Positions 1 through 9,566 of a stretch of DNA of 43,838 nucleotides are shown piece by piece; the first letter of the stretch is position 1, and the number at the start of each line of letters is the position of its first letter. The stretch lies in the NCBI RefSeq assembly GCF_000349205.1, contig NZ_APHR01000028.1, forward strand, positions 1 to 43,838. The letters run 5' to 3'. The stretch comes from Methylophaga lonarensis MPL. GTDB taxonomy: Bacteria > Pseudomonadota > Gammaproteobacteria > Nitrosococcales > Methylophagaceae. A program made the position numbers and the translations under genes. The notes under the pieces were generated by a model. That model saw only the letters and a list, made by a program, of their open reading frames with translations, searched no databases and had not been told where the DNA came from.

Positions 1-83
1 TCGGAAACGGGCAACCAGGTCCGGTCTGGCAACGCTTGATTACGCTGTATCAGCATTTGAAGCAGGAGCAGAATCTTGGCTGA
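1..83 (+). CDS. dat: D-amino-acid aminotransferase, C-terminal end (5' partial)
   Basis: The frame with codons starting at base 3 reads 26 residues to a TGA at 81-83. It begins GNGQPGPVWQRL and continues ITLYQHLK, which resembles the C-terminus of class IV (D-alanine-type) PLP aminotransferases (family pattern G-D/N-G-x-PGPxWxRL). Only this tail is in the window. The next gene starts inside it, with an 8 bp overlap. In many gammaproteobacteria dat lies directly before ybeD-lipB-lipA, which supports the call. The catalytic part is outside the window, so the assignment rests on the tail plus gene order. Confidence 0.6.
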   Translation, partial: GNGQPGPVWQRLITLYQHLKQEQNLG

Positions 84-348
84 CAGCACACAAGAAACAC
101 TGCTTGAGTTTCCCTGCGAATTCCCCATCAAGGCGATGGGCATCAGCAGTGATAACTTCGATGCACTGGTGGTTGAAATTGTCCGCAGACATGTAAGCGA
201 ACTGCCCGAGGCTGCGGTCAGCAGCAAACAAAGCTCAGGTGGTAAATATACTTCAGTCACGGTGCTGATTCAGGCCACCAGCAAGGCACAGCTTGATGCG
301 ATTTATCAGGAACTCAGCAGCCACGAGCTGGTGAAATACGTACTTTAG
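76..348 (+). CDS. ybeD: YbeD family (DUF493) protein
   Basis: A 90-residue protein of the DUF493/YbeD family, close to the usual 85-90 residues. The sequence runs from LLEFPCEFPIKAMG to a C-terminal ELSSHELVKYVL, both typical of YbeD. The family has an ACT-like fold and no proven enzymatic activity; its constant position before lipB suggests a link to lipoate metabolism. The start is TTG at 76, inside the end of the preceding aminotransferase gene, which points to translational coupling. lipB follows 7 bp after the stop. Confidence 0.85.
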   Translation: MADSTQETLLEFPCEFPIKAMGISSDNFDALVVEIVRRHVSELPEAAVSSKQSSGGKYTSVTVLIQATSKAQLDAIYQELSSHELVKYVL

Positions 349-355
349 CGACCTG

Positions 356-976
356 ATGCAGATTCGTGATCTTGGCAAGGTGAACTATTCAAGCACCTTG
401 CAGGAAATGCGGGATTTTACCGACCAGCGTCAGCCGGAAACGGAGGATGAGCTGTGGTTACTGGAGCATTATCCGGTGTTCACGCAAGGTCACAATGGGC
501 AGCCTGAGCATTTGCTGACGAGTTCTGACATTCCGCTGGTGCAATCGGATCGCGGCGGTCAGATTACTTATCACGGTCCCGGACAACTGGTGATCTATAC
601 CTTGCTCGATCTCAAGCGCATGCACAGCGGTGTTCGCCAAATGGTGACGCTTCTGGAAAACTCAGTTATCCGTCTGCTGGACAACCACGGAATACAGGCT
701 CACGCGCGAAAAGATGCTCCGGGCGTTTATGTCGATGACGCCAAGATAGCAGCGCTTGGTTTACGGGTCAGGCGTGGAGCCTGTTATCATGGCATCAGTC
801 TTAATGTTGATATGGATCTCACGCCATTTGATTTGATTAATCCCTGTGGCTATGCGGGAATGCCGGTGATCGACATGAAAAGCCTTGGCGTATCTCTGAC
901 CATGCCTCAGGCAAAACAACAACTGTCATCGCTGTTAGTGTCAGCGATTAACCAACAGGCAAGCATAAAACCATGA
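356..976 (+). CDS. lipB: Octanoyltransferase LipB
   Basis: Lipoyl(octanoyl)-ACP:protein N-octanoyltransferase, 206 residues. It moves octanoate from acyl carrier protein to the lipoyl domains of 2-oxoacid dehydrogenases and GcvH in the cytoplasm. The signature [12 protein letters not shown] is at residues 66-77. The catalytic dyad expected for the family is visible as Lys130 (in [13 protein letters not shown]) and Cys164 (in NPCGYAG), and YHG follows at 144-146. The ATG at 356 has no strong ribosome binding site, so coupling to ybeD is likely. Its stop overlaps the lipA start (ATGA). Confidence 0.96.
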   Translation: MQIRDLGKVNYSSTLQEMRDFTDQRQPETEDELWLLEHYPVFTQGHNGQPEHLLTSSDIPLVQSDRGGQITYHGPGQLVIYTLLDLKRMHSGVRQMVTLLENSVIRLLDNHGIQAHARKDAPGVYVDDAKIAALGLRVRRGACYHGISLNVDMDLTPFDLINPCGYAGMPVIDMKSLGVSLTMPQAKQQLSSLLVSAINQQASIKP

Positions 977-1929
977 CGCAAGCTGAACACGCCAAACGTG
1001 ATATCAAAGCCCTCAAGGGCGCTTCCAAGGTGGCGAGAATCCCCATCAAGATTGTGCCAGCTGACCCCAAGCGCAAACCCGAGTGGATCCGTGCAAAATC
1101 GCATGCTGATCCCGAAGTAAGCAGACTTAAAGGTCTGATTCGCGAACATAATCTACACACCGTTTGTGAAGAGGCCGCCTGCCCGAATCTTGGAGAATGT
1201 TTCGCTCACGGTACGGCGACTTTTATGATCATGGGCAATATCTGCACCCGCCGTTGTCCGTTTTGTGATGTTGCTCACGGCCGTCCCGATGCACTGGATG
1301 AAAACGAGCCTGAACAACTGGCAAGTCTGATCGCTGATATGCGGCTCAAGCATGTCGTTGTGACCTCGGTTGACAGAGATGATCTGCGTGACGGTGGAGC
1401 AGCTCACTTTACTCGCTGCATCAGTGAAATACGCCTGCGGTCACCACAGACCAGGATCGAAGTGCTTGTGCCTGACTTTCGTGGACGAATGGACCTTGCC
1501 CTGGAAGTACTTGCACATCAACCCCCCGATATTTTCAACCACAACCTCGAGACAATTCCGAGACTCTACAAGGCAGTCAGACCAGGATCTGACTATCAGT
1601 GGTCTCTGGATTTGATTCAGCGTTTTCAGAACCAGCACCCGGATGTACCGACCAAATCAGGTCTGATGCTGGGGCTGGGTGAAAGCATTGAGGAGGTGCA
1701 TGCGGTCATGCAGGATCTCCGTCAGCATGGCTGTCAGATGCTCACCTTGGGGCAGTATCTTCAACCCAGTCGACATCATCTGGCAGTTGAACGCTTTGTC
1801 ACACCGGCAGAGTTTGAGCAACTGGCTGAAGTCGCCAAACAAATGGGCTTTGTGCATGTCGCTAGTGGCCCGATGGTTCGTTCTTCCTATCATGCTGATC
1901 TGCAGGCGCAAGGTGTCAGCGTTTCCTGA
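973..1929 (+). CDS. lipA: Lipoyl synthase LipA
   Basis: Radical-SAM enzyme, 318 residues, that inserts two sulfurs into protein-bound octanoyl groups, completing the pathway begun by LipB. Both iron-sulfur clusters are visible. The auxiliary cluster ligands are Cys65, Cys70 and Cys76 ([12 protein letters not shown]) and the SAM cluster ligands are Cys91, Cys95 and Cys98 (CTRRCPFC). The conserved C-terminal RSSYHAD supplies the last auxiliary ligand (the Ser of RSSY). The start codon overlaps the lipB stop by 4 bp, so the two are translationally coupled. Confidence 0.97.
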   Translation: MTQAEHAKRDIKALKGASKVARIPIKIVPADPKRKPEWIRAKSHADPEVSRLKGLIREHNLHTVCEEAACPNLGECFAHGTATFMIMGNICTRRCPFCDVAHGRPDALDENEPEQLASLIADMRLKHVVVTSVDRDDLRDGGAAHFTRCISEIRLRSPQTRIEVLVPDFRGRMDLALEVLAHQPPDIFNHNLETIPRLYKAVRPGSDYQWSLDLIQRFQNQHPDVPTKSGLMLGLGESIEEVHAVMQDLRQHGCQMLTLGQYLQPSRHHLAVERFVTPAEFEQLAEVAKQMGFVHVASGPMVRSSYHADLQAQGVSVS

Positions 1930-1955
1930 GTTTGCTTGTTTCGGAGAGTCACCCT

Positions 1956-3227
1956 GTGTCGATTAAACGCCGTGATTTTCTGAAAAGTGTTGGCTACACC
2001 GCGGCGGGGAGTTTGTTGTCTGTGCCTTTGATGGCCTGCAATAAACCTCGAAAAGCTCCCAGAATTGTCATCATCGGTGGTGGTTTTGCCGGCTGCACCG
2101 CGGCGAAATATATCCGAATGTGGGCGCCTGACTTTGAAGTCATTATGGTTGAGCGTCAGCAGACCTTTGTTTCATGTCCTCAAAGTAATCTGATTCTCAG
2201 TCACAGCCGTAGTTTGCAGGATCTCAGTCAGGGCTACGACGGGCTTGGCAAGAATCACGGAGTGAATATCATTCATGCTGAAGTGGTTGCGATAGACACC
2301 GAAAAACGCCGGGTCAAGCTACATGATGACCTTGAGCTTGATTATGATCGACTGATTGTCGCGCCCGGGCTGGATATGGATTACAGCCGACTGCCGATGC
2401 TGGCGTCAGCCGAAGCACAACAGCGAGTTCCACATGCCTGGAAAGCCGGAGCGCAAAGCGTATTACTGCGTGATCAGTTAACGGATATGCGTCAGGGCGG
2501 GCTGATGGTCATGACCATTCCAGCAGCACCTTATCGTTGTCCACCTGGGCCTTACGAACGTGCCTGTCAGGTGGCTTTGCATCTCAAGCGGCACAATCCG
2601 CGTGGCAAGTTGGTGATACTGGATGCAAATGCCGATATCGTCTCCAAAAAATCTTTGTTCGTGGAGGCTTGGAGTGAACTGTATCCGGGGCTTATCGAAT
2701 ATCAACCGATGAGTCCACTGGAATCTGTGGATGTCGACCGCTTGACGGTTGAAAGTGCTTTTGACAGTTTTAAGGCAGATGTCTTGAATGTGATTCCGCC
2801 ACAAAAAGCAGGCAAAGTCGCGCAGATGGCTGGCGTAATGGATGTCGACGGGCGATGGTGCCGGGTGGATTATCGCAGTTATGAGTCGCTCACGGTGCCG
2901 CAGGTTCATGTGATCGGCGATGCCGTTTCTGCCGGTGTGCCCAAGTCGGCCCATATTGCCAACTCACAAGCCAAAGTCTGTGCTGCAGCCATTATTGCAC
3001 TGATGCGTGATGAACAGCCTGAACAGCAACCGGTTTTCAGTAATACCTGTTACAGCTTTGTTGATGATCATCAGGCGGGACATGTCGCTGCTGTTTATCG
3101 TTATGATGCTGAACAGGCTGATATGCTGCCAATGCCTGGCGGCGGAGTTTCTGCAACAGCCACAGCCATCGAGGGCGACTATGCGGTTGCATGGGCAAAA
3201 AATATTTGGGCTGATATGCTCAACTGA
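1956..3227 (+). CDS. FccB-like flavocytochrome c sulfide dehydrogenase flavoprotein
   Basis: FAD-dependent oxidoreductase of the FccB/SoxF family, about 423 residues. The N-terminus has a Tat signal (KRRDFLKSVGYTAAG), so the protein is probably exported folded. An FAD-binding VIIGGGFAG motif follows. YRCPPGPYERACQVA and the later NTCYSFVDD are characteristic of the flavin subunit of sulfide dehydrogenase; the Cys in CPPGPYERA and the Cys in DGRWCRVD are candidates for the redox disulfide. The GTG at 1956 is preferred over the upstream TTG at 1932 because GGAGAG lies 7 bp before it and the Tat signal starts there. The cytochrome subunit FccA is not adjacent, so the electron acceptor is unknown. 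It directly follows lipA, and a link between the two is not obvious. Confidence 0.8.
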   Translation: MSIKRRDFLKSVGYTAAGSLLSVPLMACNKPRKAPRIVIIGGGFAGCTAAKYIRMWAPDFEVIMVERQQTFVSCPQSNLILSHSRSLQDLSQGYDGLGKNHGVNIIHAEVVAIDTEKRRVKLHDDLELDYDRLIVAPGLDMDYSRLPMLASAEAQQRVPHAWKAGAQSVLLRDQLTDMRQGGLMVMTIPAAPYRCPPGPYERACQVALHLKRHNPRGKLVILDANADIVSKKSLFVEAWSELYPGLIEYQPMSPLESVDVDRLTVESAFDSFKADVLNVIPPQKAGKVAQMAGVMDVDGRWCRVDYRSYESLTVPQVHVIGDAVSAGVPKSAHIANSQAKVCAAAIIALMRDEQPEQQPVFSNTCYSFVDDHQAGHVAAVYRYDAEQADMLPMPGGGVSATATAIEGDYAVAWAKNIWADMLN

Positions 3228-3271
3228 CAATCAGCGAATTGTCAGAAGATGTCCCCGACCAAGCATTGCAG

Positions 3272-3277
3272 TATAAT
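3272..3277 (+). promoter_or_regulatory. Candidate -10 element for citrate synthase
   Basis: A perfect TATAAT lies 51 bp before the citrate synthase ATG, in the short gap after the flavoprotein gene. No good -35 hexamer sits at the usual 16-18 bp spacing, so the promoter may need an activator or the match may be partly chance. Confidence 0.35.
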
Positions 3278-3328
3278 GGCGCGTCTTTCTGATAAATCTC
3301 CACCAGCTAAACAATCAAGAGGTTCTAG

Positions 3329-4498
3329 ATGACTGAATTTTTACCGGGTCTGGAGGGCGTTGCCGCGACCAAGTCTGCCATTTCATTTATCGACGGTGAA
3401 AAGGGCATATTGAGTTATCGGGGCTATCCGCTTGAAACCCTGGCAGCCAACAGCACTTTTGAAGAAACAACGCTACTGCTGCTGGAAGGTGAACTTCCCA
3501 CTGACACCTCCTTGAAAAGCTTCGTCAAAGATCTCAGAGCACATTACCGAACCAAATATCACATTCGTGAAATGATGCGACATTTCCCGGCAACAGGTCA
3601 TCCGATGGACATGTTGCAAACCGCAGTTTCCAGTCTGGGCATGTTCTATCCCGGAACCGAATGTCTGACCGATGCCAATAGCTGTGAAGACATTGATTAT
3701 GTTCGCAACATGACAGTGAATATCATTGCTCAGATGGCCCCGCTGGTGGCGATGTGGGAACATATGCGTCAGGGCTATGACCCGGTTGAACCACGCTCAG
3801 ATCTCTCGGTAGCAGAAAATCTTCTGTACATGTTCACAGGGCAAGAGCCGGACCCGCTGATGGCACGCATTATGGACGTCTGCCTGATTCTGCATGCCGA
3901 ACATACCTTGAATGCTTCAACCTTTGCCGCGCTGGTCGCCGGGTCAACACTGGCGTCACCTTATGCAGTGATTTCTGCGGCGATTGGTACCTTATCAGGC
4001 CCGTTACATGGCGGTGCCAACCAGATGGTGGTGGGCATGCTCAAGGAAATCGGTGCGCCTGACAAGGTTGAAGCCTGGGTGGATCACAAGCTGGCCAACA
4101 AGGAAGTCATCTGGGGCATGGGTCATCGTGAATACAAGGTCAAAGATCCACGTGCCAAAATCCTGCACAAACTGGTTGAAAAGCTGGTTCAGGAACGCGG
4201 CGGTCATCTGGATCAAATGTTTGAAACCGCACTTAAGCTGGAAGAAGTCTGCGCTGACAGGCTGGGCCACAAAGGCGTCTATCCGAACGTTGATTTTTAT
4301 TCCGGCATTCTCTACTCAGAGATGGGGATTCCCGAAGATCAGTTCACCGCCCTGTTTGCGGTTGCCCGAAGCGCGGGCTGGCTGGCTCACTGGCGTGAGC
4401 AAATTGCCAACAATCGCATTTATCGACCTACCCAGATATACATTGGCAGCGAACAGCGGGAATACGTGCCCATCAGCAAGCGCGGCGCTAAGCCATAA
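3329..4498 (+). CDS. gltA: Citrate synthase
   Basis: Citrate synthase of the shorter type, 389 residues, condensing acetyl-CoA with oxaloacetate. The N-terminal FIDGEKGILSYRGYP is typical. The active-site region GPLHGGANQMV and the second histidine motif WGMGHREYKVKDPRA are present, and the acidic catalytic residue is probably in NVDFYSG. The family overlaps with 2-methylcitrate synthase, but no prp genes lie nearby, so citrate synthase is preferred. AGAGG lies before the ATG. The 3' end overlaps the convergent epmB gene by 11 bp. Confidence 0.92.
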   Translation: MTEFLPGLEGVAATKSAISFIDGEKGILSYRGYPLETLAANSTFEETTLLLLEGELPTDTSLKSFVKDLRAHYRTKYHIREMMRHFPATGHPMDMLQTAVSSLGMFYPGTECLTDANSCEDIDYVRNMTVNIIAQMAPLVAMWEHMRQGYDPVEPRSDLSVAENLLYMFTGQEPDPLMARIMDVCLILHAEHTLNASTFAALVAGSTLASPYAVISAAIGTLSGPLHGGANQMVVGMLKEIGAPDKVEAWVDHKLANKEVIWGMGHREYKVKDPRAKILHKLVEKLVQERGGHLDQMFETALKLEEVCADRLGHKGVYPNVDFYSGILYSEMGIPEDQFTALFAVARSAGWLAHWREQIANNRIYRPTQIYIGSEQREYVPISKRGAKP

Positions 4499-5495
4499 TC
4501 GTCTTACTGGGCTGGCCAGCAATTTCGCGAACCAGCCTGGGTACCAGATAACCTGACAAGCGCTGGCGCATGGTGGCAATCAGCGCTTCTCCCTGAGCTT
4601 GTGGCACATCAAAGTGACTGGCACCGGCCACCGGATCCAGCAAGTGCAGATAGTAGGGCAATACACCACATACAGACAGCTGTTCACTGAGTTGGCACAG
4701 TGCATCGGCGCTGTCATTGATACCGCGCAACAAAACCGTCTGGTTGAGTAACTGACAACCTGCCTGCTGCAAGGCACTGAGTGCCTGCGCCGTAGCTTCA
4801 TCAAACTCATTGGCATGATTGGCATGAATGACCAGGATCACATTCAGTCGGCTCTCACTCAGGCTGCGACACAAATCTTCAGTAATGCGCTCAGGCAGCA
4901 CCAGCGGTAATCGACTGTGAATTCTGAGTCTTTGGATGTGTTTGATTTCTGAGAGATCAGCAATGATTGATGACAGTTTCTGATCGCTGAGCACCAAGGG
5001 ATCGCCACCGCTTAGAATCACTTCCTTGATAGTGCTATCCGCAGCCAGTGTCTCCAGCGTTTGCTGCCACTGACTGGCAAGTGGGTTACTGCTGCTGTAA
5101 GGGAAATGTCGCCTGAAACAGTAACGACAGTGAATCGCACAGGCGCCGGTGGTCAGCAATAAAGCCCGTCCCTGATATTTCTGCAACATGCCTGCCTGAC
5201 GAACTGCCTGATGATCACCGACTGGATCAGCGACAAAACCCTCTGTTTCATAAGCTTCATCAATCAGAGGAAAAACCTGTAACAAAAGCGGATCTTTGGC
5301 ATCGCCATAACGCATTTTGCTTAAATAGCTCGCAGTCACCTTGACCGGAAATTTTTTCAGTTGCAGTGGATCAAGTGCCTGCAGTTGTGATTGCAGGCCA
5401 AGACGCTGCAACAATTCTTCTGCGCTGGTGATGCTCTCGGCCAGAAGTTGTTGCCAAGGGGCGGCTGTCGCGCAGGGTTGTGATTGCGGTATCAT
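4488..5495 (-). CDS. epmB: EF-P beta-lysylation protein EpmB (lysine 2,3-aminomutase family)
   Basis: Radical-SAM aminomutase converting (S)-alpha-lysine to (R)-beta-lysine, the substrate EpmA attaches to elongation factor P. The protein is about 335 residues. The SAM cluster ligands are Cys119, Cys123 and Cys126 in [15 protein letters not shown], and the family motif [12 protein letters not shown] follows. The start is set at ATG 5495; a longer frame to 5549 would run into the efp start. The gene is divergent from efp with 52 bp between start codons, and epmA follows efp, so the whole modification system is together. It ends tail-to-tail, overlapping citrate synthase. Confidence 0.93.
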   Translation of the reverse strand: MIPQSQPCATAAPWQQLLAESITSAEELLQRLGLQSQLQALDPLQLKKFPVKVTASYLSKMRYGDAKDPLLLQVFPLIDEAYETEGFVADPVGDHQAVRQAGMLQKYQGRALLLTTGACAIHCRYCFRRHFPYSSSNPLASQWQQTLETLAADSTIKEVILSGGDPLVLSDQKLSSIIADLSEIKHIQRLRIHSRLPLVLPERITEDLCRSLSESRLNVILVIHANHANEFDEATAQALSALQQAGCQLLNQTVLLRGINDSADALCQLSEQLSVCGVLPYYLHLLDPVAGASHFDVPQAQGEALIATMRQRLSGYLVPRLVREIAGQPSKTIMA

Positions 5496-5547
5496 AGGGC
5501 GCTTTGATTCAGAAACAGACGACGATCGTCCCTTAAAAGAGGTTAGC

Positions 5548-6117
5548 ATGGCAACTTATAGTACCAATGAGTTCAAATCCGGACTGAAATTCATGCTGGA
5601 TGGTGATCCTTGCAGCATTATCGAAAACGAATTTGTGAAGCCGGGTAAGGGACAGGCCTTCAACCGGGTCAAATACCGTAATCTGAAAACCGGTCGTGTT
5701 AACGAGCGCACCTTCAAATCCAACGACACGGTTGAGAGTGCTGACGTCGTCGAAATGGATCTGGAATTTTCATACACCGATGGTGAGTTCTGGCATTTCA
5801 TGGATCCACAAAGCTTTGAGCAATATGCGGCAGATGCCAACGCAATTACTGAAAGCAAGGATTGGCTGAAAGAGCAGTACGTTTACACGGTCACTCTATG
5901 GAATGGCTCGCCGCTGCTGGTGACACCACCTAACTTTGTTAACCTTGCGGTTGTGGATACTGATCCGGGTGTGCGTGGAGATACTTCAGGTGGTGGCGGC
6001 AAGCCTGCGACACTGGAAACTGGCGCAGTTGTTCGAGTGCCTTTATTTATCGAAATTGGTGAAGTGCTGCGGGTGGATACGCGGTCAGCATCGTATGTAG
6101 AACGCGCCAAAGACTAA
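5548..6117 (+). CDS. efp: Elongation factor P
   Basis: Translation factor of 189 residues that relieves ribosome stalling at polyproline stretches. The modified lysine is Lys34 in [10 protein letters not shown]. The C-terminal signature region ending in [16 protein letters not shown] is intact. The ATG at 5548 ([12 protein letters not shown]) is chosen over the longer upstream frame because it matches the family N-terminus and has an AGAGG ribosome site in front. The divergent epmB and downstream epmA supply the beta-lysyl modification, so this EF-P is of the beta-lysylated type. Confidence 0.97.
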   Translation: MATYSTNEFKSGLKFMLDGDPCSIIENEFVKPGKGQAFNRVKYRNLKTGRVNERTFKSNDTVESADVVEMDLEFSYTDGEFWHFMDPQSFEQYAADANAITESKDWLKEQYVYTVTLWNGSPLLVTPPNFVNLAVVDTDPGVRGDTSGGGGKPATLETGAVVRVPLFIEIGEVLRVDTRSASYVERAKD

Positions 6118-6176
6118 TCTGACTTTGGTTTTTGCGCTTCAGCGGTCGGCTTCGATGATTTTATTGGCTTTGCCTG

Positions 6177-7142
6177 ATGGCAGACACTGAATTGATGCAA
6201 AACAAACTAAAACGGCGGGCTCAGCTAATGGCTGATGTCCGCCATTTTTTTGCTGAGCGAGCTGTATTGGAAGTCGATACGCCGATGTTGTCATCGGCCG
6301 CACCCACGGCGACTTATCTGGACAGTTTTGCCACACACTGTGATGCGGGAGAGAAGGCTCACAGGCGTTATCTGCACACCTCACCCGAATTTGCTATGAA
6401 GCGTTTGCTGGCGGCGGGAAGTGGACCCATCTATCAAATCTGTCATGTGTTTCGTAATGGTGAGCTGGGCCGTCTGCACAGTCCCGAATTCACTATGCTG
6501 GAGTGGTATCGGCCCGGTTTTACGCTGCTGATGTTAATGCAGGAACTGGATCAGTTACTGCAAAAACTGACCGACTTTGCACCGGCGGTTTATTTCAGCT
6601 ATGCACAAGTATTCAATGATTATTTGCAGATTGATTGCCTTCAAGCAGACGAAACGGAATTGCGTATGCTGGCATTGGACAAGATCCCTGCATTGCCTGC
6701 CAGCTGGCAAACTGATCGCGATGGCTGGTTGGAGTTATTGATGACGCAGTGTATTGAACCGCAGCTGGCTCAATTGTCCGCACCGGTGATGATTTATGAT
6801 TTCCCGGCATCACAGGCGCAATTGGCAAGGTGTGTTGAGGATGCACAAGGAAACAAAGTAGCTGCCCGATTTGAGCTTTATGCCGGCGGACTAGAGCTTG
6901 CCAATGGCTATGATGAACTCACCGACGCCATTGAGTTACACAAGCGCTTTGTTGACGATAACCGCGTCAGAAAATCACTGGGCAAGGCAGAAATGCCGAT
7001 AGATCAACATTTGCTGATGGCTCAAAGCCAAGGCTTGCCCCAATGCAGTGGTGTTGCATTGGGGCTGGACAGGTTGTTGATGTTATTGCTGGATACTCAG
7101 GAGATTGCTGCGGTGCAATCGATTGGTTTTAGCGACAACTGA
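6177..7142 (+). CDS. epmA: EF-P--(R)-beta-lysine ligase EpmA (GenX/PoxA)
   Basis: A lysyl-tRNA-synthetase-like ligase of 321 residues without the anticodon-binding domain. It attaches beta-lysine to Lys34 of EF-P instead of charging tRNA. Class II motif 2 is visible in ICHVFRNGELGRLHSPEFTM and motif 3 in GVALGLDRLLMLLL. The length fits EpmA (about 325) rather than a full LysRS (about 500). It lies 59 bp after efp, probably co-transcribed. Its stop codon ends one base before the end of the convergent TRAP permease gene. Confidence 0.95.
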   Translation: MADTELMQNKLKRRAQLMADVRHFFAERAVLEVDTPMLSSAAPTATYLDSFATHCDAGEKAHRRYLHTSPEFAMKRLLAAGSGPIYQICHVFRNGELGRLHSPEFTMLEWYRPGFTLLMLMQELDQLLQKLTDFAPAVYFSYAQVFNDYLQIDCLQADETELRMLALDKIPALPASWQTDRDGWLELLMTQCIEPQLAQLSAPVMIYDFPASQAQLARCVEDAQGNKVAARFELYAGGLELANGYDELTDAIELHKRFVDDNRVRKSLGKAEMPIDQHLLMAQSQGLPQCSGVALGLDRLLMLLLDTQEIAAVQSIGFSDN

Positions 7143-8450
7143 TCAATATTGCATTAGTCCTGGCAACCAGAGTGTCAATGCCGGGAAAGCAATCAATGTC
7201 ACCAACACCAGCAGCTGTATGACAACAAACGGGCGAATACCTCGATAAACATCGCTGAGTTTCAGGCTCGGTGGGGCACTGGCTTTCAGATAAAACAGCG
7301 AGAAGCCAAACGGTGGTGTCAGGAATGAGGTTTGCAGATTAATCGCTATCAACAGGGCAAACCACAGTGGGTCAACGCCCATGTAAATGGCGACAGGCGC
7401 AATCACCGGCACCACAATAAAACAGATCTCGATGAAGTCGAGAAAAAAGCCGAGCAGAAAAATCAGCAACATGCTGAAAATCAGGAATGTCCACATTCCA
7501 CCGGGCAAGCCAGTGAATATTTCCAAAATCAACTTGTCGCCGCCCATGCCCACAAATACCAGTCCGAAAGCCGTTGCACCGATAAAAATCAGAAACACCA
7601 TACTGGTCAATCGAGTCGTGCGTTGCATGGCTTCAGTTAAGGTGCTCAAGGTGAGTCTGCGATGCAGTGCTGCCAGCAATAAAGCCCCCATGGCACCGAC
7701 GGCTGCAGATTCTGTGGGAGAAGCAATGCCAAAGAAAATAGAACCCAACACGGCAAAAATCAGCAAGACCGGAGGAATCAGACTCTTAACGACGCTCAGG
7801 GCAAGGTTGGGCAGATCAATATCATTTTGCTGGCTGGCAGGTGCCAGATGTGGATGTCGCCATGCTACATAGGCGATGTACAGGATATAAGCCACAATTA
7901 GCAGAGTACCCGGCACAATCGCACCAATAAATAATTCACCGACCGGGACGCCAATGACATCACCCAATAAAATCAGAATGATGCTGGGCGGAATGATCTG
8001 CCCCAGTGTGCCAGACGCGGCAATGGTGCCACTGGCGAGTGAGGGCGCATAACCTCGTTTGAGCATGGCAGGCAAGGCGATAACCGCCATTGTCACCACA
8101 GAGGCACCCACTACACCGGTGGTGGCTGCCAGTAATGCGCCAACCAGCACTACTGAAATTGCCAGACCTCCGCGGATCTGACCAAACAATCTGCCCATGG
8201 TATCGAGCAATTCTTCCGCAAGGCCCGATTTTTCCAGCACGACCCCCATAAATACAAATAACGGTACAGCCAGCAGCGTGAAATTGGTCATCACGCCCCA
8301 GATACGAAACGGCAGTAAATTAAAAAAGTCGATACCGAGAAAGATGCCGCCAAACAACAAGGCAACTGCACCGAGGGTAAAGGCGACCGGGAATCCTGCC
8401 AGCAACAGCAGGAACAGCACGGCAAACATGATCAGCGCCCAGACTTCCAT
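7143..8450 (-). CDS. dctM: TRAP transporter large permease (DctM)
   Basis: Large membrane subunit of a tripartite ATP-independent periplasmic transporter, 435 residues with about 12 hydrophobic segments. It drives sodium- or proton-coupled uptake of an organic acid. The N-terminus LLLLAGFPVAFTLG and GTLGQIIPPSIILILLG are typical DctM motifs. The start overlaps the dctQ stop (TAATG), so the two subunits are coupled. The substrate cannot be told from the permease, and no periplasmic DctP gene is next to it. Confidence 0.9.
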   Translation of the reverse strand: MEVWALIMFAVLFLLLLAGFPVAFTLGAVALLFGGIFLGIDFFNLLPFRIWGVMTNFTLLAVPLFVFMGVVLEKSGLAEELLDTMGRLFGQIRGGLAISVVLVGALLAATTGVVGASVVTMAVIALPAMLKRGYAPSLASGTIAASGTLGQIIPPSIILILLGDVIGVPVGELFIGAIVPGTLLIVAYILYIAYVAWRHPHLAPASQQNDIDLPNLALSVVKSLIPPVLLIFAVLGSIFFGIASPTESAAVGAMGALLLAALHRRLTLSTLTEAMQRTTRLTSMVFLIFIGATAFGLVFVGMGGDKLILEIFTGLPGGMWTFLIFSMLLIFLLGFFLDFIEICFIVVPVIAPVAIYMGVDPLWFALLIAINLQTSFLTPPFGFSLFYLKASAPPSLKLSDVYRGIRPFVVIQLLVLVTLIAFPALTLWLPGLMQY

Positions 8451-8977
8451 TATCGGGCCTCCTGTTTGTCGAGCACGATCTGTAAATTGCGGATGAATTC
8501 AGCGATACCCTGCAATAGCAGCAGACCAAAACCCACCAGAAGTGCCGATTTGATTAAAAAACGGTGAGGCAAACCACCCGGATCTGGTGAGGTTTCGGAA
8601 AACAGCCAGGAGTTATACACAAAAGGCCAACTGGTAAACAGCACCATCAAACAGAAGGGCATCAGGAACAGCACGGTACCGAGCACATTGATCCAGGCGC
8701 GCTGCCGGTCATTCAGCAAACGGCTTCTAAACACAATATCGACCCGCACATGGCCATCGTGTTTGTGGGTATAGGCCATGCCAAGCAGAAACAGCAGGGC
8801 AAACAAATGCCATTCCAGTTCCTGCAAGGCGACGGAACCGCTCTGAAACCAGTAGCGCATCGTCACGTCGTAAACGATTAAAAGTACCAGTGCCAAAACC
8901 AGCCATGAAACGGTTTTGCCGCTGAACTCTGTCAGCGCATCAATACGATGCTTTAAAAACTCAAGTTGTTTGTTCAT
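8450..8977 (-). CDS. dctQ: TRAP transporter small permease (DctQ)
   Basis: Small four-helix membrane subunit of the TRAP transporter, about 175 residues from ATG 8977 (MNKQLEFLKHRIDALTEF). Conserved features include YDVTMRYWF and LEWHLFALLFLLGMAYTHKHDGHVRVD in TM1-TM2. The open frame continues upstream to 9121, adding 48 residues that DctQ proteins normally lack; the shorter start matches family length, though its ribosome site is weak. It is translationally coupled to dctM. Confidence 0.85.
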   Translation of the reverse strand: MNKQLEFLKHRIDALTEFSGKTVSWLVLALVLLIVYDVTMRYWFQSGSVALQELEWHLFALLFLLGMAYTHKHDGHVRVDIVFRSRLLNDRQRAWINVLGTVLFLMPFCLMVLFTSWPFVYNSWLFSETSPDPGGLPHRFLIKSALLVGFGLLLLQGIAEFIRNLQIVLDKQEAR

Positions 8978-9190
8978 TGTCAGGGAATCTGTCGCACACG
9001 ATGGGCAAGTGTCCCACAATCCTCCGGCAAGCTCCAGAGACAGCCGGATAAAGTCGCTCATCTTCGCATCACAGATGTTTTGCAGAAGACGAACGAGATT
9101 TTCTGCAGATTGCTTTGTCACTGAAAATGAAAGAATTTGTTAAAAAAGATGTTAAAGTATTCGCATTTTTTCAACAGGGAATCTTGCCCG

Positions 9191-9553
9191 ATGGAGTTAC
9201 AAACTGTTAAGCAAAACCTGAGCCGTGGTTCGCAGTGGATTCGACTACTGTTTATGCTGGCATTTGCGGTTGTGCTGTATCTGTTGTTGATGTTGCTGTC
9301 GGTGGTAGTTGTCGTGCAGCTGATTTTTGCGCTGTTTACTGGCGCAGCTAATGCTAGCGTGCGAACTTTCAGCAGCAAACTGGCTCAATACATTCAGCAA
9401 ATCGTGCTGTTTCTCACCTACAACATAGATAACAAGCCTTATCCCTTCAGCCCAATTGATGCGGTTTCAGAGGTGGATGACGTGATTGTTGTCGATGACT
9501 TTGAAGAAGTGAGAGATTCAGACACCAACGACGATAATCGCTCGACCCCTTAA
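9191..9553 (+). CDS. DUF4389 membrane protein
   Basis: A small membrane protein of 120 residues from ATG 9191 (MELQTVKQNLSRGSQW). One long hydrophobic segment (residues about 20-48) is followed by FSSKLAQYIQQIVLFLTYNIDNKPYPFS, the signature of DUF4389, and a very acidic C-terminal tail. The frame extends upstream to 9137, but the family N-terminus fits the later start. Function is unknown. It ends 13 bp before yaaA and may be co-transcribed with it. Confidence 0.75.
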   Translation: MELQTVKQNLSRGSQWIRLLFMLAFAVVLYLLLMLLSVVVVVQLIFALFTGAANASVRTFSSKLAQYIQQIVLFLTYNIDNKPYPFSPIDAVSEVDDVIVVDDFEEVRDSDTNDDNRSTP

Positions 9554-9566
9554 CTCGGAATAACTC

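Noticed and set aside
8977-9121. 48-residue N-terminal extension of DctQ
   Set aside because: The extension has no family match and DctQ proteins are about 170 residues; the start at 8977 was kept, though its ribosome site is weak.
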